Of a stretch of DNA of 11,069 nt, positions 1-6,630 are shown one piece after another (position 1 is the stretch's first letter; each line of letters begins with the position of its first letter). The notes under the pieces were generated by a model. That model was not told where the DNA came from and searched no databases. It saw only the letters and a list, made by a program, of their open reading frames with translations. A program made the position numbers and the translations under genes. The stretch is taken from the NCBI GenBank assembly GCA_013202335.1, contig JABMQR010000041.1:1-11069 (forward strand). The letters run 5' to 3'. Origin of the DNA: Bacteroidota bacterium (GTDB taxonomy: Bacteria; Spirochaetota; Spirochaetia; JABMQR01).

Positions 1-50
1 ATACAGACAATAACAAAAAGTACTAATAATATAATCCCAAATACACCCAT
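1..50 (-). CDS. secG: SecG, protein-export membrane subunit (N-terminal 16 codons only)
   Basis: The reading frame starts at an ATG at 50-48 and runs off the left edge of the window. The visible residues are MGVFGIILLVLFVIVC, a short start followed directly by a hydrophobic membrane segment, as in SecG. A GGAG Shine-Dalgarno (58-61) lies 7 nt upstream. SecG is a small two-helix inner-membrane subunit that assists the SecYEG channel. The call rests on the hydrophobic N-terminus and on position: a secG gene directly after tpiA is, from memory, the arrangement in Borrelia and Treponema. A different small membrane protein cannot be excluded from 16 residues. A hairpin with a U-tract lies between tpiA and this gene, so secG is either fed by read-through or has its own unseen promoter. 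Confidence 0.75.
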   Translation of the reverse strand, partial: MGVFGIILLVLFVIVC

Positions 51-78
51 ACAGTTACTCCGATTTATTGTATTTTGT

Positions 79-123
79 AAAAAACCCCCACAAATTACTA
101 ATTATTATAATTAACAATGGGGG
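79..123 (-). terminator. Intrinsic terminator or attenuator over the tpiA stop codon
   Basis: Read on the minus strand, CCCCCAU (123-117) pairs with GUGGGGG (91-85), giving five G-C pairs plus an A-U and a G-U. A run of six U follows at 84-79. Inside the loop, a second AT-only inverted repeat (7-base arms, 99-105 and 107-113) can extend the fold. The tpiA stop codon (98-100) lies within the structure, so the left arm is still coding. GC stem followed by U-tract is the normal form of a rho-independent terminator, and its orientation fits transcripts from gap-pgk-tpiA. The long AT-rich loop may make it only partly efficient, which would let secG be expressed by read-through. Confidence 0.65.
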
Positions 124-850
124 AAAAAGTATCAAATTTTAATGAAGCACCACCTACTAAGGCTCCATCTATATTGGTTTTAGCCATTAGTGCTTTTACA
201 TTCTCAGCCTTAACAGAACCGCCATATTGAATAATAATAGCATCTGCTGCCTGATTATCATACATTTTTTCAATTTCATTACGAATAAATGCATGTACAC
301 CATCAGCATCTTCCGGAGTAGCTGTTTTTCCGGTCCCTATCGCCCATACAGGTTCATAAGCAATAGTTATAGACTGCAGCTCTTTAGAGGATATATCCTG
401 AAGTCCGCCTGTTAACTGAGTACGTACTACATCTTCTACATTACCCGATTCTCGTTCTTCAAGTGTTTCCCCAACACAAAGTATTACCTCAAAACCATGC
501 TTCAATGCAAGTTTTACTTTTCTACTAATAAAACTATTATCTTCTTTGTAAATAATTCGTCTTTCAGAGTGACCAATAATTACTACATCTACACCAATTT
601 CCTTAAGCATAGACGGTGACACCTCACCGGTATGAGCACCTGATTCACTGTCTGACATATTCTGGGCACCAAGAAGGATATTTGAATCTTTAACTACATC
701 TGATACAGCCTGTAAAGTGGTAAATGGCGGTGCAACTAAAATTTTTACATTTTCGTCTAAATCACCTGCTGCCAGTTCACCAGCAAACGCTCTTCCTTCT
801 AAGGCAGTCATATTCATTTTCCAATTTCCTGCAATATATGTTTTTCTCAT
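98..850 (-). CDS. tpiA: Triosephosphate isomerase
   Basis: This 250-residue protein interconverts dihydroxyacetone phosphate and glyceraldehyde 3-phosphate in the cytoplasm. All family landmarks are present: N9 and K11 in AGNWKMN, the electrophile H94 in IIGHSERR, the catalytic base E166 in AYEPVWAIGTGKTA (with flexible loop 6 following it), and the phosphate-binding QYGGSV (208-213) and LVGGASL (231-237). Length is typical for a bacterial enzyme. The ATG start is supported by AGGAG at 858-862, 7 nt upstream. That Shine-Dalgarno overlaps the pgk stop codon, so pgk and tpiA are probably translationally coupled (10 nt between stop and start). It is the last glycolytic gene of the gap-pgk-tpiA unit, and its 3' end is built into a terminator-like hairpin. 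Confidence 0.98.
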   Translation of the reverse strand: MRKTYIAGNWKMNMTALEGRAFAGELAAGDLDENVKILVAPPFTTLQAVSDVVKDSNILLGAQNMSDSESGAHTGEVSPSMLKEIGVDVVIIGHSERRIIYKEDNSFISRKVKLALKHGFEVILCVGETLEERESGNVEDVVRTQLTGGLQDISSKELQSITIAYEPVWAIGTGKTATPEDADGVHAFIRNEIEKMYDNQAADAIIIQYGGSVKAENVKALMAKTNIDGALVGGASLKFDTFSPIVNYNN

Positions 851-860
851 TATTAAGCTC

Positions 861-2042
861 CTATTTTTGTAATGCCGCTAATCCTGGTAATATTTTACCT
901 TCAAGAAATTCTAAAGATGCTCCGCCGCCAGTAGATACGTGATCTATCCGCTCGGCAAAACCAAATTTATTAACAGCTGCAACAGAATCTCCCCCGCCAA
1001 CAACTGTAGTACCTTTGCTGGATGCTACCATTTCAGCAACTGCAATAGTTCCTTTTGAAAATTTCTCAAATTCAAACACACCCATAGGACCATTCCATAT
1101 TATTGTTGATGCTTTTGCTAAAGTGCTGCCAATTTTTTTAAGTGTCTTTGGTCCAATATCCAGTCCAAGCATACCATCAGGTATATTCATATCATCTATT
1201 AAGATCGCCTCAGCATCTTCGGAAAATTTATTTGCTGCAATATGATCAAGTGGTAGAATAATCTCTACACCGCTTGCTTTAGCTTTTTCAAGAAGATTTT
1301 TAGCTGTTTCCAGGTAATCTTCCTCAAACAGTGAGTTGCCAATAGTTTTTCCTAATACAGTAAGAAAAGTAAAAGACATTCCTCCACCAATTACCAGAGT
1401 ATCACAAGTTTTTAGGAGTGATTCAAGTACACCTATTTTCGATGATACTTTTGCTCCGCCGATAACTGCAACAAATGGTTTATCAGGATTTTCAAGAAGA
1501 GGTGCAAAAAAAGTTGCCTCTTTTTCAATTAAAAGACCAGCAGCAGAAGGTAAAAATCTGGTAATTCCCTCTGTTGAAGCATGAGCACGGTGTGCTGTTC
1601 CAAATGCATCATTAATATATACATCTCCAAGAGATGCTAATTCCTGAGAAAAATTTGAGTCATTAGCAGTTTCTTCATTATGAAAACGTACATTCTCAAG
1701 AAGAAGAATCTGCCCGGCTTTTAATTCTTCAGCAAGTTTTTTTACATCCGGACCTATACAATCCGGGGCCATAAGCACATCCTTTCCAATCAATTCGGAA
1801 AATTTTGCTGCTACAGGTGCCAGACTAAATTTACTATCTTTTTTACCTTTTGGACGACCCAAATGAGTCATCACAATAAGTGAAGTTCCTTCCTGTTTTA
1901 GAATATAACGAATAGTGGGTAATGCTCTCTCAATACGGGTAGTATCAGTAACGACCCCCTCTTTGAGGGGGACGTTAAAATCAACACGTATAAGGACTTT
2001 TTTACCTTGTAAATCAAGGTCCTTTACCGTTCTTAAATTCAT
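861..2042 (-). CDS. pgk: Phosphoglycerate kinase
   Basis: The enzyme transfers phosphate from 1,3-bisphosphoglycerate to ADP, the first ATP-yielding step of glycolysis. At 393 residues it is the usual bacterial length. Visible landmarks are RVDFNVP (19-25), the substrate-side THLGRP (59-64), ENVRFH (116-121), GGAKVSSKIGVL (195-206), the adenine-side WNGPMGVFE (316-324) and the nucleotide-loop GGGDSVAAV (349-357). The ATG start has AAGGA at 2052-2056, 9 nt upstream, and lies 40 nt after the gap stop. It should be cotranscribed with gap and tpiA. One oddity is a strong GC-rich hairpin in its own mRNA at codons 22-32, built from CCC, CTC, GGG and GTC codons that stand out against the AT-rich usage around them. 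Confidence 0.98.
   Translation of the reverse strand: MNLRTVKDLDLQGKKVLIRVDFNVPLKEGVVTDTTRIERALPTIRYILKQEGTSLIVMTHLGRPKGKKDSKFSLAPVAAKFSELIGKDVLMAPDCIGPDVKKLAEELKAGQILLLENVRFHNEETANDSNFSQELASLGDVYINDAFGTAHRAHASTEGITRFLPSAAGLLIEKEATFFAPLLENPDKPFVAVIGGAKVSSKIGVLESLLKTCDTLVIGGGMSFTFLTVLGKTIGNSLFEEDYLETAKNLLEKAKASGVEIILPLDHIAANKFSEDAEAILIDDMNIPDGMLGLDIGPKTLKKIGSTLAKASTIIWNGPMGVFEFEKFSKGTIAVAEMVASSKGTTVVGGGDSVAAVNKFGFAERIDHVSTGGGASLEFLEGKILPGLAALQK
1949..1977 (-). other. Strong hairpin inside the pgk coding sequence
   Basis: A perfect 7-bp arm pair (CCCCCTC at 1955-1961 and GAGGGGG at 1965-1971) surrounds a 3-base loop. Beyond a single A/A mismatch (1954, 1972), five more base pairs extend it (1949-1953 with 1973-1977). 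That makes 12 pairs in 29 bases. It lies 66 to 94 nt into pgk, at codons 22 to 32. No U-tract follows on either strand, so it does not look like a terminator. An mRNA structure that slows ribosomes, protects message ends or tunes pgk relative to gap is possible, but that is inference. Confidence 0.6.
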
Positions 2043-2082
2043 ATTTATAAATCCTTGTGAGTTCTTATTAAATGTACAGATA

Positions 2083-3084
2083 TTAAAGCAGTTTCTCAGC
2101 TAAATCTATTACTCTGGTAGAATAACCCATTTCGTTATCATACCATGAACATATTTTAAAGAATTTATCACCCATTTTCATTGTACAAAGTGAATCAAAT
2201 ACAGATGAGTGTGAGTTTCCTTTAATATCAATTGATACAATCGGATCTTCAGTATACTCAAGAATCCCTTTCATAGGTCCATCAGCAGCAGCTTTAATTG
2301 CTGCATTCATTTCTTCTACAGAACAATCCTTCTCTACTTCAAAAGTTAAATCTACAATTGAGCCGGTAGGTGTAGGTACACGCATTGCCATTCCATTAAG
2401 TTTCCCATTCAACTCAGGGATAACAATTCCAACGGCTTTTGCAGCACCTGTTGTTGTAGGAATAATTGATAAGGCTGCTGCTCGTGCTCTACGCAGATCT
2501 GAATGAGGAAAGTCTAAAATAACCTGATCATTTGTATAAGCATGTATAGTTGTCATAAGTCCTTTAACCAGTCCAAATGAATCATTCAGAACTTTGGCAA
2601 CAGGAGCAAGACAGTTTGTTGTACAGGAAGCATTAGAGAAAGCAGTTTTTGATTTATCAATTTCACCGTCATTTACACCCATAACAATAGTCTGATCAAT
2701 TTGATCTTTAGCAGGTACTGTAAGTATAACTTTTTTTGCACCGGCTTTTATATGATCTTTATATCCACCTCTTGGACCATCAGCTGTACTGAAGACACCC
2801 GTTGATTCAATAACAATATCAATTCCCATCTCTTTCCAGGGAAGATTTGCAGGATTTCTCTCAGCCAGAATCTTAATCTCTTTCCCATCGACAACAATTG
2901 CAGTATCAGTAACTGTTACTTCCTTATTATACACACCATATGTTGAATCATATTTTAACAAATGAGCTAAAGTTTTAGGATTAGTTAAATCGTTTACTGC
3001 AACAACCTCGATATTGTCACGCTCAAAAGCAACCTTAAATGCATTTCTTCCAATCCGTCCGAACCCGTTTATAGCAATTTTCAT
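2083..3084 (-). CDS. gap: Glyceraldehyde-3-phosphate dehydrogenase, type I
   Basis: This 333-residue enzyme oxidises and phosphorylates glyceraldehyde 3-phosphate to 1,3-bisphosphoglycerate. The Rossmann motif INGFGRIGR is at 5-13, and D32 at the end of the second strand predicts NAD rather than NADP preference. The catalytic C154 sits in [12 protein letters not shown] and the activating H181 in [20 protein letters not shown] (207-219) and the C-terminal [13 protein letters not shown] are also present. The ATG start is supported by TGGAGGA at 3093-3099, with 9 nt between its GGAGG core and the start codon. It is the first gene after a near-consensus promoter (3124-3152), so gap, pgk and tpiA probably form one transcript started here. 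No truncation or missing catalytic residue was seen. Confidence 0.98.
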   Translation of the reverse strand: MKIAINGFGRIGRNAFKVAFERDNIEVVAVNDLTNPKTLAHLLKYDSTYGVYNKEVTVTDTAIVVDGKEIKILAERNPANLPWKEMGIDIVIESTGVFSTADGPRGGYKDHIKAGAKKVILTVPAKDQIDQTIVMGVNDGEIDKSKTAFSNASCTTNCLAPVAKVLNDSFGLVKGLMTTIHAYTNDQVILDFPHSDLRRARAAALSIIPTTTGAAKAVGIVIPELNGKLNGMAMRVPTPTGSIVDLTFEVEKDCSVEEMNAAIKAAADGPMKGILEYTEDPIVSIDIKGNSHSSVFDSLCTMKMGDKFFKICSWYDNEMGYSTRVIDLAEKLL

Positions 3085-3092
3085 GAAAAGTA

Positions 3093-3099
3093 TCCTCCA
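3093..3099 (-). promoter_or_regulatory. Shine-Dalgarno of gap
   Basis: TGGAGGA on the minus strand, with its GGAGG core 9 nt before the gap ATG. It is one of the longest matches to the anti-Shine-Dalgarno among the start sites in the window, consistent with a highly translated glycolytic gene. Confidence 0.75.
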
Positions 3100-3123
3100 A
3101 AAATATTTAATTATGACGACACA

Positions 3124-3152
3124 AATATATGAAATACAAGCATCAATGTCAA
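3124..3152 (-). promoter_or_regulatory. Sigma-70 type promoter of the gap-pgk-tpiA operon
   Basis: On the minus strand a perfect -35 TTGACA (3152-3147) is followed, after exactly 17 bases, by TATATT (3129-3124), which matches five of six positions of the -10 consensus. The predicted transcription start is near 3117, giving a leader of about 33 nt that contains the gap Shine-Dalgarno. The -35 begins only 9 bases past the corC stop, and no terminator separates corC from it. The glycolytic unit may therefore be transcribed both from here and by read-through. No clear operator dyad was seen around it. Confidence 0.75.
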
Positions 3153-3160
3153 TGTAGAGA

Positions 3161-3934
3161 TCAATTGTTTCTAATGACTATTTTGATTGTATTTATTTTG
3201 TGTCCTTCTATATCCTGAACTATAAAATCGATGTTACTGCTGTTTGTTTTGAAAGATATTTTTTCAAGAGTTTCAGGGATTCTGCCAAACAATTCGAAAA
3301 CAAATCCACCAAGTGTTTCAAAATCATTATCAGGTAATTCAATCCCCAGAGTTTCATTTATTTCGTCTATTTGTGCCCTTGCCTCACAAAGATATATTCC
3401 ATTTCCCAACTTAACAAAATCTTCTTTTTCGTCATCAAATTCATCCTGAATATCCCCGACAATCACCTCAAGAATATCTTCCATACAAATAATACCGGAA
3501 ACTCCACCATATTCATCAATTGCCACCGCGATGTGAACCTTTCTTCTCTTAAATTCTTTAAGGAGATCATCCAGTTTTTTACTGTCCGGTACAAAAAAAG
3601 GTTTTCTGATTATATTCTTAACAGAAAAATCAGGCAAAGTTTCAGAATTTGTTAAAATATCTTTTACATAAAGAATACCGATTACATTGTCTATCGTATC
3701 TTTATAGACAGGATATCGTGAAAATCCTAATTCTGATATTGAAATTAAAAGTGAAGCAGATGCATCATCAATTGAGACAAATTCTACATCGATTCTAGGG
3801 ACCATAACCTCTTTTACTGTTGTCTCAGAAAGTTCTTCAATTCCCTTTATCATATCCTGTTTTTCAGATATTTCTTCAGGTAAGGGCTTTTTACCTAAAA
3901 AAGGAAATATTTTAGTAAAAATATTCTGTTTCAA
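3161..3934 (-). CDS. CBS-pair/CorC-domain protein (TlyC-like, no membrane domain)
   Basis: This 257-residue protein has the soluble half of the CorC/TlyC/HlyC family. It begins with a short lead, then [11 protein letters not shown] (40-50), the first CBS repeat (about 44-100), the second CBS repeat (about 108-165) containing [19 protein letters not shown] (138-156), and a C-terminal CorC/HlyC transporter-associated domain (about 175-255). The N-terminal DUF21 (CNNM) membrane domain of larger relatives is absent, as in E. coli CorC (YbeX). CBS pairs usually bind adenine nucleotides. Roles in Mg/Co efflux or ribosome assembly are reported for relatives, and the old hemolysin name is not a safe function. 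The start appears to be TTG (3934), with GGAG at 3943-3946, 8 nt upstream, and lies 18 nt after the ybeY stop. The neighbour ybeY is a conserved partner gene. Confidence 0.9.
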   Translation of the reverse strand: MKQNIFTKIFPFLGKKPLPEEISEKQDMIKGIEELSETTVKEVMVPRIDVEFVSIDDASASLLISISELGFSRYPVYKDTIDNVIGILYVKDILTNSETLPDFSVKNIIRKPFFVPDSKKLDDLLKEFKRRKVHIAVAIDEYGGVSGIICMEDILEVIVGDIQDEFDDEKEDFVKLGNGIYLCEARAQIDEINETLGIELPDNDFETLGGFVFELFGRIPETLEKISFKTNSSNIDFIVQDIEGHKINTIKIVIRNN

Positions 3935-3952
3935 AAAATCTACTCCATTAAA

Positions 3953-4417
3953 TTAACCTTTAAAATCCAGCTTTAACTCTTTTAATATTTTTTCCTGAAG
4001 TAAAAGCATTTCTTCATCACTGTTATTTGTTAAATGGTCCATACCGGATAAATGCAATATACCATGTATGAGAAGCCTGTTTAGTTCTTCTTCGAACGTA
4101 ACTTTAAAATATTTAGTGTTTCTTTTCAATGTGTCAAGAGATATTATTATATCGCCAAGACTATTTGACTGAGTAACTTTTGAGAATTCATCTGTTTCAT
4201 CATTTTGACAAAACGAGAGAACATCTGTAGATTCATCTTTATCCCGGTAAAATTTGTTTAATTTAGAGATAGAATCATCTCCGGTAAAAACTATTGAAAT
4301 TTCTTTATCCTTAATATCAAGATAATCTAATACTAAATTAACAAATTTCAAAGAGAATTCTTTAGGAGGGTTCTCAAGACCGGTCTCTTCCTCAACGACA
4401 ATGTCTACAATATTCAA
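3953..4417 (-). CDS. ybeY: YbeY, rRNA maturation endoribonuclease
   Basis: This 154-residue metalloprotein belongs to the UPF0054 family, linked to 16S rRNA 3' end maturation and 70S quality control. The zinc-binding motif HGILHLSGMDH supplies H118, H122 and H128. The conserved upstream block FYRDKDESTDVLSF (56-69) contains R58, and SLGDIIIS (86-93) is also typical. The start is TTG at 4417, overlapping the upstream TGA stop in a TTGA arrangement. AAGGA at 4426-4430, 8 nt upstream, supports it, and there is no better ATG giving the expected N-terminus. The 4-nt overlap implies translational coupling to the upstream PgpH-like gene. It lies between pgpH and corC, in company typical of this gene in many phyla. 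Confidence 0.96.
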   Translation of the reverse strand: MNIVDIVVEEETGLENPPKEFSLKFVNLVLDYLDIKDKEISIVFTGDDSISKLNKFYRDKDESTDVLSFCQNDETDEFSKVTQSNSLGDIIISLDTLKRNTKYFKVTFEEELNRLLIHGILHLSGMDHLTNNSDEEMLLLQEKILKELKLDFKG

Positions 4418-6630
4418 GCTTTTTTTCCTTCGGGCAATTCGGGATATTCAATTCTCGTATGATATCTGCCTGATAGTATTACGATAAATCTCTTTTTTAT
4501 CTCTTCAAGTTCAGAAAGAGAAAGATGACAATTCATCAGTTGTTTATTATTAATTTTATCCATGATAATTTTCCAAACCAGTTTTTCAATTTTAGGAGTT
4601 GTCGGTTGTTTAATGGTTCTTGATGCAGCATCAACACTGTCAGCAAGCATAACTACAGCCGCCTCTCTGGTCATCGGAAGTTTTCCATTGTAAGAAAAAT
4701 CTTCAGGAGAAATTTTGGAATTTTTATCATTTTTATTCATAGCTTCAATATAAAAATAACTTATCAAGTCACTGCCATGATGTTGTGCGAGAATATCAAT
4801 AACTTCCTGTGGGAGTCCAATTTCTTTCGCCTTCTCTATACCTACTTTAACATGAGACTTTATAACGGCTGCTGATAAACTAGGTTTTAATTCATCATGC
4901 TTATTATCACCTGTTTGGTTTTCAATGAAATATTCAGGCTGATCGATTTTCCCAATATCATGATAGTAAGCTCCCACTCTTGCAAGGAGACTATTCGCTC
5001 CAATTGCTTCGCATGCAGATTCAGCAAGATCAGCTACCGCTACAGAATGACTATATGTACCCCTTGCGACAACAGCCATTCTTTTTAGAATTTTAGTATT
5101 CATTGTGGTTAGTTCTAAAAGTCTGAAATCAGTAGGTAAATTAAAAACATTTTCTATAACAGGCAGAAGCATAACGAAAAGGATACTTGAAGTAAGTGCA
5201 TTTAATGCAATAATAATAGAATATGTATAAAATTTTTCAAAACTGTAATCGCCTAACAGTCCAATTATAATAAGTAAAATGAGTCCTGAAGCAACAAGAT
5301 AAATGAATGATTTTATCATATCTATTCGTTTTTTTGCCCGGGTTATAATAACCGTTCCAGTTATACCAAGTGAGAGTAGAAATATAAAAGAACTGAAGTT
5401 TCCATGTGGTATAAGAAAAGTGAGCAATGCTATATATGCAGAGACTAAATAACCAGTTTGTTTTCCGGCAACAACGGTCAGCATCATAGTAGTAAATGCT
5501 ATTGGAATAAAAAAAGCAAAAAATGAAATATTTCGTGAAAAGAGAATACTTGTAATTCCCGTAAAAAGAAGAAAATATAAGATGATACCTGAAAGAGTAA
5601 TAAAAAGAAATTGTCTGTAGCGATAGTTAGAAGGAAGAAAATGAATAAGAATATACAACATTATTATAGCCAAAACTGCTGAAAATATAATATCACCTAT
5701 TTTTTCCCAGGGTGTTTGTTCCAACTCATTTCGTTGGAGAACCTGTAATTTCTCAATTGCTTCCTGTGTTACAATATAATCTTTTATTATTATATATTCG
5801 CCAGTATCGATAGTGCTTATAATGGGTTCTATTGAGTTATTAGCAAAAGATATTGCTTGCAAAGTCCCTAATTTATCATATAGCATATTTGGTTCAATAA
5901 ATGGTTTGATAAGTTCTGCAGCGGCTTTTCTGAGGATTATTTCATCACCTACTCCATCAATGGTCCAAATTGCTAATAATTCCTGAATCTCTGAATCATC
6001 AACGAGGGAATCTATCTTTTCGATACGAACTAATTCTCTATTATATTCATCATTAATGATCTTTACTTCTACTTCGGTTACCTCAAAAGACTTAGCTTCC
6101 CGAAGCTCGATTTCCGAAAATACACCATCCTCTAAAATTGATTTAAGTTTTTTTTCTGCAATATTTAACAGCCTGATTTGATCCTGAACAGCAAGTGTTT
6201 GAAAATTTGAATTAATAGCATATAAATCAATAACTGCTGCTGAAAACAGGCTTAGAACAGCGTCTGGAATTTTCTCAAAATCATTAGCTAAAAGAGAGGC
6301 TCTTAAATCACTAAAAAAAGATAGAATTTTGAGAGTTTCCTCAAGAAAAAGTGTAAACTGCGGTTTAACATTTTGAACTGCAGCCAGTCTCGCCTCTTCT
6401 GTCGCCTCATAATCAATATATTGGATTTTTGTTTTTGCAATTACATTTTTATCAGCAATTTCTCCCTCTGTAAAACCAAGAGCCTGCTGCTGAAGCTGTC
6501 CTTCTAATCTTTGAGATAGAATTAAAGGAATAATAAAACCTGCGGCAATGAGAATCATAACAAGTAATGAGACAATAATTTTATCGCGAAAACTTAATTT
6601 TTTAGGCTTTAATTTAAATATCTTTTTCAT
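4414..6630 (-). CDS. pgpH: 7TM receptor-HD phosphohydrolase, PgpH-like c-di-AMP phosphodiesterase
   Basis: The protein is about 740 residues long (numbered from an ATG at 6636). TM1 is at about 19-40. An extracytoplasmic 7TMR-HDED domain follows (about 41-305), with FTEGEIADKNVIAK near its start. Seven membrane segments lie at about 312-494, and a cytoplasmic HD domain at about 505-730. The HD metal ligands are all visible: H530 (YSHSVAV), H559-D560 (YYHDIGKID), H595, H619-H620 (AQHHGSD) and D666 (LADSVDAASR). Characterised relatives (Listeria PgpH) hydrolyse c-di-AMP to pApA; here that activity is inferred. Two ATGs are possible, 6636 (overlapping phoH by 23 nt) and 6630. GTGG 6 nt before 6630 makes the latter more likely and gives MKKIFKLK. 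The C-terminal codons overlap ybeY by 4 nt. The order phoH-pgpH-ybeY is also known from Firmicutes. Confidence 0.93.
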   Translation of the reverse strand: MKKIFKLKPKKLSFRDKIIVSLLVMILIAAGFIIPLILSQRLEGQLQQQALGFTEGEIADKNVIAKTKIQYIDYEATEEARLAAVQNVKPQFTLFLEETLKILSFFSDLRASLLANDFEKIPDAVLSLFSAAVIDLYAINSNFQTLAVQDQIRLLNIAEKKLKSILEDGVFSEIELREAKSFEVTEVEVKIINDEYNRELVRIEKIDSLVDDSEIQELLAIWTIDGVGDEIILRKAAAELIKPFIEPNMLYDKLGTLQAISFANNSIEPIISTIDTGEYIIIKDYIVTQEAIEKLQVLQRNELEQTPWEKIGDIIFSAVLAIIMLYILIHFLPSNYRYRQFLFITLSGIILYFLLFTGITSILFSRNISFFAFFIPIAFTTMMLTVVAGKQTGYLVSAYIALLTFLIPHGNFSSFIFLLSLGITGTVIITRAKKRIDMIKSFIYLVASGLILLIIIGLLGDYSFEKFYTYSIIIALNALTSSILFVMLLPVIENVFNLPTDFRLLELTTMNTKILKRMAVVARGTYSHSVAVADLAESACEAIGANSLLARVGAYYHDIGKIDQPEYFIENQTGDNKHDELKPSLSAAVIKSHVKVGIEKAKEIGLPQEVIDILAQHHGSDLISYFYIEAMNKNDKNSKISPEDFSYNGKLPMTREAAVVMLADSVDAASRTIKQPTTPKIEKLVWKIIMDKINNKQLMNCHLSLSELEEIKKRFIVILSGRYHTRIEYPELPEGKKA

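Noticed and set aside
62..97. A possible secG promoter with a -10-like TACAAT near 73-68.
   Set aside because: No acceptable -35 lies at 16-18 bp, and the implied transcription start would fall on the Shine-Dalgarno. The match is no better than expected in AT-rich DNA.
227..415. Plus-strand open frames opposite tpiA, pgk, gap, corC, phoH, pgpH and lptD (for example 227-415, 1015-1245, 3371-3655, 10246-10503).
   Set aside because: All lie antisense to well-recognised genes, have low-complexity or unfamiliar translations and have no convincing start signals. They are shadows of the minus-strand genes.
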